Below, one piece after another: positions 44,974 through 56,456 of a stretch of 64,000 bases of DNA. The stretch's first letter is position 1. Each line of letters starts with the position of its first letter. The stretch lies in the NCBI GenBank assembly GCA_008729055.1, contig SDUX01000007.1, forward strand, positions 3,540,090-3,604,089, written 5' to 3'. Source of the DNA: Pyropia haitanensis. Lineage: Eukaryota > Rhodophyta > Bangiophyceae > Bangiales > Bangiaceae. Below the pieces are notes generated by a model. It was not told the DNA's origin. It did no database searches and saw only the letters and a program-made list of their open reading frames with translations. Both the position numbers and the translations under genes were made by a program.

Positions 44974-47204
44974 GGCGCCATGGTGGGCGGGGGCGGTGAC
45001 CGTGATGTTGCGGATTGGAGCAGACTGGGGGGTTTATTGGTGGTGTGCGTCGTGGATGGGGAGGATGGCCTGGGCCAGCCGACTCGCGGGGGAAGCGGGC
45101 TCTGACTTTTGGGTGGGGGATGGTGGCCATCGGGCCGACCAGTGTACGTTGTCATCTTTGTGGGGACGGGCGACCGGGCACCGCCCCGCCGTCCGGTTGG
45201 CGCGAGAGGGACTGTTTTTTGCATGTGGGCACTCGCGCTGCTGTCGCTGGTGGCGACACTAGCAGACAGACGTGCGCGATCTTGATGTTGTTTTCTTGTT
45301 TGTGTGTGCTGGTTGCCTCCATTGGCTTCTCTGTCTCTTTTTTTTTATTCGCGAAGCTCCTATACGAACTGGTCCTGGAAGAGCTGCACGCAAATGCGAA
45401 TCGATTGGTCCACGTACGTGCAATATCAAATTGCTCCTGACCGCATGTTGCCCGTGCTGCTACCGGCCGCCCAAGTAGCACAGCCGGGCGCCTTGGGCGG
45501 TTGGTGGGGGGTGTTGGTGAGGTGGAGTGTGGGCCGCTGTAGCGGCCGCCGCTGGCGCTGCTACTACCGCCGCCGCTACCGCCGCCGCGGTCACTACCAC
45601 CTCTGCCGGCTTGGGCGGGTGGCGTGCCGTGTCCGCGTGGAGGGGGGGAGGGCGTTGTCGCCGCCGCCTCCGTCGGGTAGTACAATGCATGTAGACCAAG
45701 AAAAGGTCACTGAAAATGTCAGAACCATAAACGAATGCCTAGAAGTGCGTCTTGGCGGCCGTTTGGGGCCGGTCAGCTGCTAGCCATCTACCTGTACTAC
45801 GGAGTCGACCTGGCCTCAACACCCACCTGGCGGGACATCCTCTGCGAGGTGCTTTCCGTAGTACTACAGAACGCAATGTCTTCACACTCTCCCGCATGGC
45901 GCGACACTTGGGGATAGCGCTATCCGTAGTACTACAACATCCACCCCACCAACACCCGCATCTGGCGGGGCAGTCAGGGAAGGGTCTTCCCATGACACCA
46001 CGAACCCTAACCTCAACGCTGCGAGAAAATACTCGACTTCGTGTTGAAGCGTGCCAGTGACTAGGTGCTTAGCGTCAGACCGGCCTCTTGACTCCTGACG
46101 GACCGCAGTTGTTCCCCCTGCCGTTCGCGTGCGTTCATCCACAGTCGCTGCGATGACTTGGCTGTCGGTATCTCGCCGTTAGCTGGGATGCACGAGCTCT
46201 ATGATGCACCACATTATGTGGGGAGGTCCTCAACACCAGTACGTCCAGGACCACCGTACGTGGTGTGAGGTGCACCGGCAACGAGCACCGCACGCACCAG
46301 GTTGCGACTTGGTCAAGGAAGGATCACCCCGCACAAATCACATACTGACCGACTGCGCAGACTTGTGCTACTTCACAGTCGTCGTGTACTTTGCACAAGA
46401 GCGCATTGGGCGAACTCCTCAGGTGTTCGGGTGATTCGTCTGTAATTCAAAATCCGAAACAGAAAATTTTTTACACTCGCTCAACCCTTCTCCCGATTGC
46501 GCTGCTTGGGAGAAACTTGCATGGAACATCCTCCGAGTTTCTCGACCGCGTCCCGGCGTCAGTCGTCCGCCCCTTTGCTTTTCGCCTCCCACCCTCTTCC
46601 TTTTCTCGCTGCGGCGCGGCAGTGCGTCCGTGGACACGCCGCCCACAGCGCCGCGCCCGCGTGGGTGGCGCCTACCGTCGGGTGAACTGGCGGGCCCGGC
46701 GCAGCGGGGCGGCGACACCACATCCCCCCCCTTACGTCGCCGCAGATATTGCTTGCCGTTTCTCTGGGGTGATTGGCAGGGCATGGCCTCTGCCGTGGTT
46801 GGTAGCCGTGGCAACGAGCGAGGGAGGCGGCGGAGTGGGGCGGCCGCCGCGTGGCGGCCCGAGCTCAGCCGATGACGGCCTCGTTTCGACGCCAAGTCCT
46901 GCCGCCCCCACCGTGGGAGAGTGCCGCGGTAGTGGCGACGGGTGGCCGGCGGCGGCGGTGCGTCCCACGCAGCGAGCGGTGCGGATGGGAGTCGCAGAGG
47001 CATGTGGCGGCGTCCGGAGGGGGGGGGGGGTAGCGCGTCTTCTTTGCCCATAAAGGCAAAGCAGGGGCAGCTCCCCCAGCCGTCCATCACCCTTCCAACA
47101 GGCAGCGCACCAGCATTCACGTTTTCCCTTTACCTCTCGACGCCTTCTCTTCTTGCTCCCCCGATACTATCTCTCTCTTTTATCAAGCCGCTGTCGCAGT
47201 CACC
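44974..47204. other. Intergenic region with degenerate repeats
   Basis: About 2.2 kb. The part at 45.7-46.4 kb is clearly less GC-rich and contains the short tandem-like repeats listed separately, looking like an old insertion. 46.5-47.2 kb should be the promoter and leader of the Spondin_N gene. No gene was recognised. Confidence 0.4.
45784..45975. repeat. Degenerate tandem units of about 66 bases
   Basis: TCCGTAGTACTACA occurs twice (about 45,856 and 45,928) and a related TGTACTACGGAG at 45,793. Between them a second motif recurs three times: ACACCCACCTGGCGGGACA (about 45,821), CTCCCGCATGGCGCGACA (about 45,889) and ACACCCGCATCTGGCGGGGCA (about 45,953). This gives a loose period of 66-68 bases. 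Confidence 0.5.
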
Positions 47205-47906
47205 ATGGCCTTCCGAAAGTCGCTCTCCAGCCTGGCAGCCACCGCTCTGGTTGTGGCCGTCACCACCGCCGCCTCCACTACTGTCGCCGATGCGCGCTAC
47301 TACGCGCCCCGCAGCTGCACCGGCAAGCGCGAGTACGAGGTGACTCTGTGGCTCAAGTGGTCAGGGCGGACGCATCCGGGCTCGTATCCTGAAGGGGGTA
47401 ACTTTTCCCCGCCTACCGTCGCCGCCCACGCGTCGCGGTACCAGATGTGGGCGCCCGGTTCGTTTGCGAGTGAAGGCATTAAGACTGTGGCTGAGACGGG
47501 CAACCCGGCACCCCTGCGGGAGGAGCTGACCACCTACGAGTCGGCCGGCCACGTCTCCTCCTGGTCTGGGACCGACGCACCGACGGATTCGGGCGTGGAG
47601 ACGGTCGTCCTCAACGTGACGGCCGACGCCGCGACGGGCGCCACGTACGTGTCGGGCGCGACGATGCTGTTCCCGTCGCCCGATTGGTTTACTGGATTTT
47701 ACGACGTGCCCGTCTGCCAGCGAGGGCGCTGGGTGTCCAAGACGGGCGGCCGGCTCACGTTTTGGGACTCGGGTACGGACAGCGGCAAGACACACGAGGC
47801 CGACGACGCGGCGACGATGCCGCCAACGACCATTTTTTCCATCCAGATCCGTGACTTTCCGTCCTTCAACACTCCCGTGGGGTGGTACTCGGTGCGCGCT
47901 ATGTAA
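47205..47906 (+). CDS. Secreted Spondin_N-domain protein
   Basis: 233-residue protein with an N-terminal signal peptide (MAFRKSLSSLAATALVVAVTTAAS, probable cleavage near the VADA at 28-31) followed by a single Spondin_N domain filling the rest. Matching positions are YEVTLWLKWSGRTHPGSYPEGG, NFSPPTVAAHASRYQMWAPGS, ASEGIKTVAETGNPAPLREEL, GATMLFPSPDWFTGFYDVPVC and LTFWDSGTDSG. The family is extracellular and binds divalent metal in animal spondins. Here it would be a cell-wall or extracellular-matrix protein. Intronless, with a full-length domain and no thrombospondin repeats. ATG 47205 is preceded by a pyrimidine-rich leader. Function in this organism is unknown. Confidence 0.9.
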   Translation: MAFRKSLSSLAATALVVAVTTAASTTVADARYYAPRSCTGKREYEVTLWLKWSGRTHPGSYPEGGNFSPPTVAAHASRYQMWAPGSFASEGIKTVAETGNPAPLREELTTYESAGHVSSWSGTDAPTDSGVETVVLNVTADAATGATYVSGATMLFPSPDWFTGFYDVPVCQRGRWVSKTGGRLTFWDSGTDSGKTHEADDAATMPPTTIFSIQIRDFPSFNTPVGWYSVRAM

Positions 47907-48462
47907 GCGACCGCAGGGGAAGGGAAGAGTGATGGGGGGAGCGGGGGCGGGGCGTGGCGGCAGTGCCCGTTTGTCACGACCACTCCCGGCGGCATGCAAT
48001 CTCTGTTGTAGATACGTAGCATGAAAACAAATATTTAAGCGCATGCTTTGCTCCGCATGATCAAAGTCTCTGCGCACAATTCATCAAACTGTTCGTCGCA
48101 GAAATACAGCAAGGATGCCACAGCCCCACTCAGCAAGACAGCCTTCTTCGACGTGCTCACCGCTGTGGCTGAGAGTCACCATCCCGCGTATCCCACCAGC
48201 ACAGCTGCGGCTTTTTGGCGGTCCCCTCCGTTCTCCTGTAGCGGCGGCCCCTCCTTCCTCCGTGTGCGCTGCGAGTTTTTTGGCCTGCTACCGTCGAGTC
48301 TGGTGCTGCCGCCCGCTTTCGTCCGCCGCGGTGCCTAGCCGACGCGGCGTCACGCCGTGTCGAGCACGTGTCGTCTCGGTCGGACGTACCGGCGCGCTTT
48401 TGTCGCTGCCGGCCTTGGTTTCCCCGTTGTCGCTGTGTCGCGCACGCCCCCCAACAACGAAG
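47907..48462 (+). other. Spacer between Spondin_N and VPS28 genes
   Basis: 556 bases, including the Spondin_N gene 3' UTR and the VPS28 promoter and leader. The frame of VPS28 is open upstream through this spacer, but the conserved start is at 48,463. No other feature seen. Confidence 0.5.
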
Positions 48463-49383
48463 ATGCAGCAGGCACGGCCGGCCGCCCGCACGGCGGTGCG
48501 TCCGCCGCCGGCGCCCACGTCGACTGGCTGGGAGCCCCCCCCGCCCGTGTCGGTGGCGGGCGGCGTGCGGCATCCGCCCGCGTCGGCAACCACCACCCCC
48601 GTGGGCGGGCCCGCGGCGGCGGGCACGCCCGCGGCGGCGGCTGTGCGGGACCAGCCCATCCGGCTGCACGACAATAACGAGCAGTACCAGCTACATTCGA
48701 CGCGCGCCGACCTGTACGCCATCATCCAGACGACCGAGGCGCTCGAGGGCGCCTGGCGCCGTGGCTCCGTGTCAGAAGCCGCGTACGTGCAGGCGGTTCG
48801 GACACTGATCGCGCAGTTCAAGTCCACAGCGGACCTGCTGGCGGACCAGATGCCCAACCCAGAGGACTTTTGGGCACAGTGCGGGCTGTCGGCGCAGGCC
48901 GCCCGCATTCGCCTCTGCCGGGAGCGGGTGCCCGGCACGCACGTTGGTCTGGAGGGGGGGGCGGTGGCGGCGGCGGCGACGGCGGCGACGGCGCCGTCCG
49001 CGGCGGCGGAGGCGACGGCCACGCAGGAGCGGCAGCAGGCGCTTCAACGCGTTGCCACATCCACCGCCGTGGCGGGCGCGGGGGTGGCACAGGCGGGCGC
49101 GCTGCTCAACTGCTGTGAGCGCTTCCTCACTGCCCTGGACCTTGTGCAGCTGCAGATGACGGCGGTGGACCAGGTGTACCCGCAGCTGCTGCAGGTGGCC
49201 GAGTCGCTAGACCGCGTCGCGTCCGTGCCGGCCACGTTTGATGGCAAGGCCACGCTGGCCAAGTGGCTGACCAACCTCAAGACCCTGCCGGCAACGTATC
49301 AGCTCAACGAGGACGAGGTCCGTCAGCTCACGTACGACCTCAACATGACCTACCGGGACTTTCGGGCGGCAGTGGGGGCGTGA
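48463..49383 (+). CDS. VPS28: ESCRT-I subunit VPS28
   Basis: Subunit of ESCRT-I, which sorts ubiquitinated membrane proteins into multivesicular endosomes. 306 residues from ATG 48463, after a Pro/Ala-rich leader of about 65 residues. The N-terminal core matches VPS28: QYQLHSTRADLYAIIQTTEALE, VSEAAYVQAVRTLIAQFKSTAD, PNPEDFWAQCGLSAQAARIRL. The C-terminal four-helix bundle that binds ESCRT-II/III matches at LDLVQLQMTAVDQVYPQLLQ, LDRVASVPATFDGKATLAKWL, TNLKTLPATYQLNEDEVRQL and YDLNMTYRDFRAAVG. An Ala/Thr-rich linker of about 30 residues is inserted between them. Family members are usually about 210-240 residues. No introns. Confidence 0.93.
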   Translation: MQQARPAARTAVRPPPAPTSTGWEPPPPVSVAGGVRHPPASATTTPVGGPAAAGTPAAAAVRDQPIRLHDNNEQYQLHSTRADLYAIIQTTEALEGAWRRGSVSEAAYVQAVRTLIAQFKSTADLLADQMPNPEDFWAQCGLSAQAARIRLCRERVPGTHVGLEGGAVAAAATAATAPSAAAEATATQERQQALQRVATSTAVAGAGVAQAGALLNCCERFLTALDLVQLQMTAVDQVYPQLLQVAESLDRVASVPATFDGKATLAKWLTNLKTLPATYQLNEDEVRQLTYDLNMTYRDFRAAVGA

Positions 49384-50340
49384 CGCGGGTCGTGTATTGT
49401 CTGGTGAACATAGCGCTTTGTTTCCTCCTTCCCTTTTTCTGTCTCTCCGCTCTCTTTTGTATTTGCTGCTACGGTTACGTCCTGGCCATAGCGAGGCTCC
49501 ATGTTTGGCACCTGGGGATGTTCCCTCCCCTCCCCTCCAGCGGCCGCTGCGGCGGCGGAGCTTCCCCCCCTGGACGTCCACAGGGTGTTCACTTTCGCCA
49601 CCCCCATCGCTGTCGAGGTGGCTGCGCTGGCCTCGACCGCCTCTGGTGCCGCCGCGGGGTCTGTCGCGGCGTTCTCCCCGGTGGGACCTGGCGGGCCACC
49701 GTTTGGCGCGTGGGCGGGCCCGCGGACGTTGCCGCCGCGGCGGGGCTCGTCGCCGCCCAAGACTGGCGCGCCGCGGCCGAGGTGGCCGAGGTGGTCGTCG
49801 CGGTCGGCGACGCGGTCGGGATCCCCGCGACGGGCCGCACGCCGCCGAGAGCTTGGCGCTGCCGTGCGTATCGTGCCCGTTGACGCGCACGTCTCTCGGC
49901 GACGTGTGCTGGCGATGCTCCCCGTGGCGGATGCACACCGCGTCGTCGGGGCAGCTGTAGGGGTGACGCGTCCTGCGAGCGCCGCCCATCCCGCAGCCGT
50001 CGGACGTGCCCACGCCTTCTTTTTCGGCGTAGCTGCGCCGTCGGGCGCGGCGGGCGCCCCACGGCCACTGTCTGGGGGCATGCGGGCGATGGTTTTACGA
50101 CGTAGCTCGACCCGGCGTGTTGCTTGTCTTGCTTTTGCGCTGGGGTGTGGCTGTTTGTATGTACGTTTACACCGTCTCTTGTTTACTCTGTCTCTTGAAC
50201 AAGAAACGTGCGTCGCCTCTGCTTGGCGTTCAATTCTCAAAATGCTGTGTCCGACAAGCGCGTCCGCACAAACCCGCAGTGCAGACAGAAACCCCCCCAA
50301 AACCAAAACTCCTACATCATTAGGCAGGTGGCGGTACGAG
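49384..50340. other. Convergent 3' region between VPS28 and isocitrate dehydrogenase
   Basis: About 0.96 kb containing both 3' UTRs. Frames open here on both strands carry no domain. No RNA gene or repeat recognised. Confidence 0.5.
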
Positions 50341-52911
50341 TCACTTGGCCAGCGAGTCTGACAGCTTGGTGGCAACCGCATCAATGAAGCCCTCAGTCGT
50401 GACGTACGTGTCCTCCGTAGCCGCCGCAACGGAGCCGTGGACGCATATCGCGAGGTCCTTAGTCATCACGCCGCCCTCCACGGTACCAATGGTGGCGGCC
50501 TCCAACGCCGTGCCAAAGTTGACGAGCGCATCGTTGCCGTCCAGACGCCCGCGGTGCGAGAGTGCGCGGGACCACGCAAAGATCGACCTGTGGAAAGACA
50601 AGGCAGGGGCAAGGACATGAAACGAGGCAGGGTACGAAGGACACCAAGCCAGCCAACAAAGCAAGGCCAAGGCACAAAGGAGCATGATGGGTCAGTACCG
50701 CTCAGCACCCGGGAAGGAAGAACCGACATCCGAACGTAGCCCAGCATAATCGACGGCCGTCAGGTGAGCTGGAGGCACACAAGAGGTGCAAAGCGCAGGT
50801 GAACAACAATGTTGCAAAACGTACGCAATGGAGTTGGTGCTGGTCGCCTCGCCAGCTTGGTGCTTGCGCCAGTGACGGGTAACTGTGAGAAACGCAAGCG
50901 ACCACGCCAACGTACGACAAAACATAGATGAGGTCAGCAAGAGTTAGTACCGCCAACAACACGCTCCCAGAAGCAGAAAACGACAACAGGCAAACGGACC
51001 AAACGGAGAAAAACGGCAGAGCGCGGCAGCAAAACCTTACCTGTCCCGTGCGCAGCCTCAGAGCAGAATGTCTTGCCGTCGGGATGCAGCAGGACCGACG
51101 TCATGAGACCCAGAGAGCCGTACCCCTGAGCCACAATGTCCGATTGCACTGCGTGGAGAGCCCGCAAGCCAGGACAAAAAAACAAAACATCGACAGTGAG
51201 AAGAGCAAGGCATCGAGTAAGTTTCCCATGCGCCTCGGCTGCTTGACTGCTCAGCAGAAAAACAGTCCCCTGCTCGAGGCCCAAGCGCCCAAATGCGTGC
51301 GTCAAGGCGGAAAAGAAGTGGTAACGACTCGCTCGCCCCCGCCACACTCAACGTACCGTCACCATCGTAGTTCTTCAGAGCTAGCACGTAACCACCATCA
51401 TTCTTCACCATCTGCGCAACCATGTCGTCAATGAGGCGCATCTCGTACTGCACGTCGGGGAATTCCTTGCCCACTTCGGCAAAGATGTCGGCAAAGCGGC
51501 CGTCGTAGACCTTGAGGATCGTGTTCTTGGTCGCCAGATACAGGGGCATGCCGCGAGACCGGGCGTACAGGAAGGACGACCGGGCAAAGCCGCGGATGCT
51601 GTCGTCCGTGTTGTACATGGTCAGCGCAATGCCCGACTGCCCCTGCCCAAACTCAAACACCGTCCGCTCGACCGCGTCCCCGCCATCGGCCGGCTCAAAC
51701 CGCATCGTCAGCTTGCCGCCAGAGGTTGGCGTGAGCATATCCTGGCACGCGTACTGGTCGGCATAGGCGTGGCGGCCGACAATGATGGGGGCCTTCCACC
51801 CGGGGATGATACGCGGGACATTCGAGCACAGGATGGGCTCCCTGAAGACCGTACCATTGAGGATGCCCCGGATTTGGCCATTGGGCGACCGGTACATCTT
51901 CTTGAGCCCAAACTCCTTGACTCGCCCGGCATCCGGCGTGATAGTAGCGCACTTGACCTGTACATGGACGAGAGGAGGAAGCAATCGACAGCACGTACCA
52001 CACGAGACGCCCAGAGTAGGACGGAAACCAGCCCAGGGCCCAAGCAGCAGCCGGGTGAGTCAGCAAAGCGCCCACCAAGCGACTGCTGCCGATAGATCCC
52101 ACTCGTACCACCCCGTCGACGGCTGCAGTGTGGCCCATCATCACGACGAAGCGGCCTTTCGGCCGGCCAACCACAGGGCGTGACGACCGCTCGCTCTGCC
52201 ATCCCAAAGAAGCGCGTGCGCCAGCGTCTGCACCAGAAAACAAAAAAGGGTGGAGGTGGTCTCACGCACCCCGACATTGCACTCGAGAATGGCGGCTGCC
52301 GCGTCGAGGGTGACCTGGTCGTCGGTGGCATCGCGGTTGGGGAGGCCCAGGTCGAACTCGCGGAGCTTGGACTCGACGGCGACGTGCGGGAAGACCAACT
52401 TCTCGCGGATAAGGAACCAGATGTGGCGGGTCATCTCATCCCTACACAACAGCGAGGGAGGCAGGCGAGGACACAATCAAAAAAATGCAGGGTCGCGCGA
52501 CATGGAGTCGACGTCCACGGGAAGACGGGCAGGTGAGCAGGGGCACAACCCATGGCAGACCACCCGCAGCAGCAGTCGCCGACCAGGCCGCTCACCCGCC
52601 GGCCGTGCGTCCGCCCACCCCATCCCCCCCACGCACCCACCCTCCAGCGCGGCAAGGCCACCCCCCCCCCCAACGCACCCATTCATATCGACAATCTGGC
52701 CGTCGACGGGGATGCGCGACGCCGACGCGGTGGCCAGCGCGCGCAGGCCAACCGGGGCGGCGGGGGAGCCGCCCGCCCCCCCCCCCGCGCGCGACGCCAG
52801 CGACGCTGACGACAAGGACGCCATCCGCCCCGCCCGCACGCCCGCGGCGGGCACGCCGCACGGGGTAAAGCCGACGCGCCCGGCGGCAACGGCCGCGCGC
52901 AGCGCCTGCAT
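50341..52911 (-). CDS. IDH: NADP-dependent isocitrate dehydrogenase, six exons, with organelle presequence
   Basis: Oxidative decarboxylation of isocitrate to 2-oxoglutarate with NADP+. Six exons on the minus strand: 52,911-52,679; 52,441-52,270; 51,957-51,357; 51,148-51,041; 50,882-50,825; 50,587-50,341. All introns are GT-AG (donors GTGCGT, GTGCGT, GTACGT, GTAAGG, GTACGT; acceptors TAG or CAG) and all phases agree, giving 472 residues. Exon 1 encodes a Ala/Arg/Ser-rich presequence of about 65 residues, then [12 protein letters not shown]. The rest is diagnostic: [110 protein letters not shown] and [10 protein letters not shown]. Mitochondrion or plastid targeting is likely; which one cannot be told. 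Intron-rich for this window. Confidence 0.95.
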
Positions 52912-53410
52912 CGCGGTAGTCGTGGCGGCGTCGGGGGTGGGGGGGGGGGGGGCAAGGGACGGGGGGGGGGGGCGGGAAAGCGGAAGGAGAAGGCTGGCGG
53001 CAGGCAGGCAGGAGCGAGGAAGAGGGCGGGCGGCAGGCGGTGGAGCAGCCGGCAGGGGCACAGGTCGGCTGCGGGGAGGATGGGCGGCCAGGCGAGGGAG
53101 AGGCAGCGGCGCGGGCGCCCGCGCGTCGCAGCCGCAGCAGAGGGGGAGGTGACCGCGGCAATGCGCTGCGGCGGGGTGCCTGCGCGGGCTGGGACGCGCA
53201 GCAGGCGGTACGGGCCCAGTGGGCGGAATGGCGGAAAGAGAGCCGACGCCCCCCGCGCAGCGGATTGGGTAGGAGCCTCCCCCCCCCTGGGCGGCCCCCT
53301 CTGATAGGCGCGACGGGCCCCCTCCGCGCCGCGACGCCGCGCCGACGTTGCGTGGCGGGCTCTGCTCGCCGCGGCTGGGGTGGCCCAGCCGCATCCAGCC
53401 GGCCGAGATA
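52912..53410. other. Region upstream of isocitrate dehydrogenase
   Basis: 499 bases between the dehydrogenase ATG and the transposable element. It is presumably the promoter and leader. Apart from G-runs at 52,938-52,970 nothing was recognised. Confidence 0.45.
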
Positions 53411-54682
53411 TCCGTCTGACACCAGTTTTTCACAACTCGGGTATGAGAGAAGGATGCGAGGACGTTTTTTTCTCAAAAAAAATATGAGCGGACTCCGTAG
53501 CTCCTCACGAGGCCGGGCGTTTTTTCCGTTTCTCAAGGCGAGGAGCGCTTCTTTTTTGAAAAAGGTACCCTCCTTTGGGGGGTGACACTAGTTTTTCACA
53601 ACTCGAGATCTGTACCAGGACAGGCCCCAGAGCGCGATGTTGCAAAGAAACCCCGGAAAAACTTGATTGTATTTACATTCCTGGGCCCGCATCCCGCGGT
53701 CATCGACCAATGAGCACGCAGAGATCGTGCCTCGGACAAGTCGGACCCGGGTAGTCTCTTGACAGATCTCAGAGCACGGTGTGCGGACCGTCCCATCGCC
53801 ACCGGGCGGTCATCCATGCCACCGCTGCTCCATCGGGGGGTCCGCAGCACACGTCGGCTCGCAGCGGGGGAGGTGGGGGGGTCACCCAGATCAACTTGAG
53901 GGGCCGGGGGGGGGGCGTCCGAGCGGGTGGGGGGGGGCGTCGGAGCGGGCGGCGGGGGGGGGGTCCGAGCCGGCAGTACCGCTGCCAGGGGGAGGGGGAT
54001 GGGGCGCCCCGACCAGACAGGGCCGCTGCCGGTGGAGGAGGAGATGTGGAGCCCTCACCAGGTATGTCCGCAGTCAGGGGACGGAGGGGATACGGTGCGC
54101 AGGCCGCAAAGGGAAGGAAAGTGGGGTAAGCTGGGGCAAGAGGGCTTCTTGTGGCGCGACTGCCGTCCATCCTCGGAACCGCACATGCGCTTCTGCAGCG
54201 TTCAAAGGCAGACGAATGGGTAGAGGAGGCGTCTGTGTCCCGGTGGTGTGCTAGAAGAGGGTATAGTGTCTACAGGAGGGGAAGAAACCTCGTAGCCTCT
54301 CGAGCGCCGGCTGTACGCCGCGCCGAGGAGCGCTGGGCTCGCCCATCAATCAGCCAGAAGTAGCGTCAGGCCAGGTACTTGATTTCTAATTCCCTCCGGG
54401 AAGCCGCACCTTTTTCTACGCGGCGCGACATAGCGCGCCCGGAGGCCGGCCTTGTTGGGGTCTCTCTACACCGCTGGAGAGCCCTTGAGTTGGCGCGTCA
54501 AGCAGTGTGACTCACCGTTTGCCTACGCCTCGACTTGTATTTTTGGCGCGAGTCGATAGACGACTGGGGCACGATCTCGAATAGCGTTTTTGTCAGTTTT
54601 TCTATGTAAACACTGTGGGCATCCCACAGATGGGAAGTTGTGAAAAACTGGTGCCACTTGTGAAAAACTGGTGTCAGACGGA
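53411..54682. mobile_element. Non-autonomous DNA transposon with terminal inverted repeats and TA flanks
   Basis: The left end at 53,411 (TCCGTCTGACACCAG, continuing GTTTTTCACAA) is matched in reverse complement by the right end at 54,682 (CTGGTGTCAGACGGA). About 24 bases of the ends match exactly. Both are flanked directly by TA, as in Tc1/mariner-type insertions. The core AGTTTTTCACAA recurs in inverted array at 53,591-53,602 and 54,636-54,647, so each end carries two copies. The 1,272-base interior has no transposase-like frame, so it would depend on an enzyme made elsewhere. The A+T-rich ends contrast with the GC-rich surroundings. TA duplication could also be chance, as ATAT flanks both sides. 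Confidence 0.8.
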
Positions 54683-55946
54683 TATGGGCGCGAGGGAACG
54701 GGGCCAGCGCACCGGCGCGGGAGAGCCGAGACGAGGAAATCTTGTTTGCTTGCGAGAGCTCGAGATGGAGTTGATCGGTAGAGTGCGTCGCCGCGTTTTC
54801 TGCAAGTCGTCCTTTGGGCGGCCGCGGCTCGCCACCCCCGCGTTGGGTGCCGCCGCCCTTCCTATTCTGGGTAGGTGTCTGTACGTATACGCGGTCCGCG
54901 CTGTTCAGTCTGCGACCATCGAGGGGGGGTCTCGCTGGGTGTCTCGCTTCGAGTGTCTCGTTTGAAAAAAAAAAAAAAAAAACAGCCCGTCCCGCGTGGC
55001 CGCGTGGCGGCGTCACCGGCACGTTTGGCGGCACTGGGTGCCAACGCCAGCGCTTGCAGGGCCCACCCCTCCCCCCCCCCCCCCCCCGCCCAAGACCAGA
55101 TCAGCTGCGGCGCTTGCGCGCCACGCGTGTCGCGGCAGCCACGGCAGCTCGCCTTCCCTCACCCTACGCGGTCTGGGGGGGGGGCGGGGGGTGGGCCGCC
55201 GTGCGGCCGGCCGGCTTCCCCCCCCCCCCCACCCGCACCGCCGCTACGGTCGACGCCCCGTGTCGCGGCGGTACCGGCAGTGCCAGTCTGTAGGCGGCCC
55301 AGCCACGCGGCGGCGCGACTGTATGCAACAGATGCAGTCGGCCGCGGCGCAAGGGCCGTGGCGGCGGGGGGGGGGGGCCGGGGGGAAGGAAGCGTTCCAC
55401 GCCGGCCACCCCACCCGCGGCGGGCCCGCCGGCGCGCCCACGCGCGGCCCGGCCCCCCCGCCCCCCCCGTCCCCCTCCGCTCCCGCCCTTTCCCGCGCCA
55501 CCGCCCTCGCCCCGTTCCCCCTCCCCCCCCCCCCCCCCCCCCCGCCCGGTTCTCCCGCACGCCCCCTTTCCTCCCAAGGCCTCGGCCACCATCCCCGCCC
55601 CCGCAGACGCGCGGCCGCCGCCAACCCCCCGCCGCGTGGCACCCGCGCGGCGGGGGCGCCCCACGGGCGACCACTCGGCACGCCACGCGACGACCCCCCC
55701 CCCCCCCCCCTCCCCCCCCCTCCCCCCCCCCCCCCCCCCCGCCCCGCCCGCGTCGGCCGCCTCGCGCGGCGCGCGCCAGCACGCCACCGCCGCCGCCGGC
55801 AGCAGCCGCAGCGCGCGCGCCACGCCTCGCCGCCGGGCCGCCCCTCGGGCGGCCGGCCGGCGGCGTGTGCCCCCCTGGCCACGCCCCGCGCGGCGGCCGC
55901 GGCGGCGGGGGCGGCAGCGGCAGCGGCGGCGGCAGCGGCAGCGGCA

Positions 55947-55993
<47 letters not shown>

Positions 55994-56456
55994 CGGGGCG
56001 GCGGCGGCGGCGGCGGCGGCGGCGCGGCGGCGCGGCGCGGCGGCGGGGCGCGCGGCGGCCGCGGTTCGCGGTCTGCGGGGCGGGCGCGCGTGGCGCGGGC
56101 GCGCCGGTGCCACCCGTGCGCCACCCGCGTGCCGCGGCGGCCGCGGCCGGCGGCAGCCGCGCCGGCCGCGCGCGCTTTGGCAGTGGCGGTGGCGGCGGTG
56201 GCGGCGGCGGGGGGGGGGGGGGGGTTGGCGGTGGAGGCGCCGGCAACGGCCGCGGTGGCGGCGGCTCCGCCTCGCAGAGTGCGGCGGTGGTGCGCGCCCG
56301 GCCGACGGGCGCGCCCGCCGCGGCGTGGCAGACCCCCGCCGGCGGTGCACCCGACCCAGCCACGCCCACTTGGCCGCGCCGCCACCCGTCTGTTTGCATC
56401 CCCGCCTCCATCCCCTGCGGCGGCCGTGTCCCGCCGCCCCCCCCCCCCTCCCGCCC
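54683..56456 (+). other. GC-rich region with long C-runs before the low-complexity ORF
   Basis: About 1.8 kb. It includes an A18 run at about 54,965, and C-runs at about 55,069-55,087, 55,525-55,542 and 55,696-55,740. A GGC/GCA tract lies at 55,900-56,050. Open frames on both strands are Pro/Arg/Ala-rich with no domain. It may be 5' UTR, promoter or part of the following gene. Confidence 0.35.
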
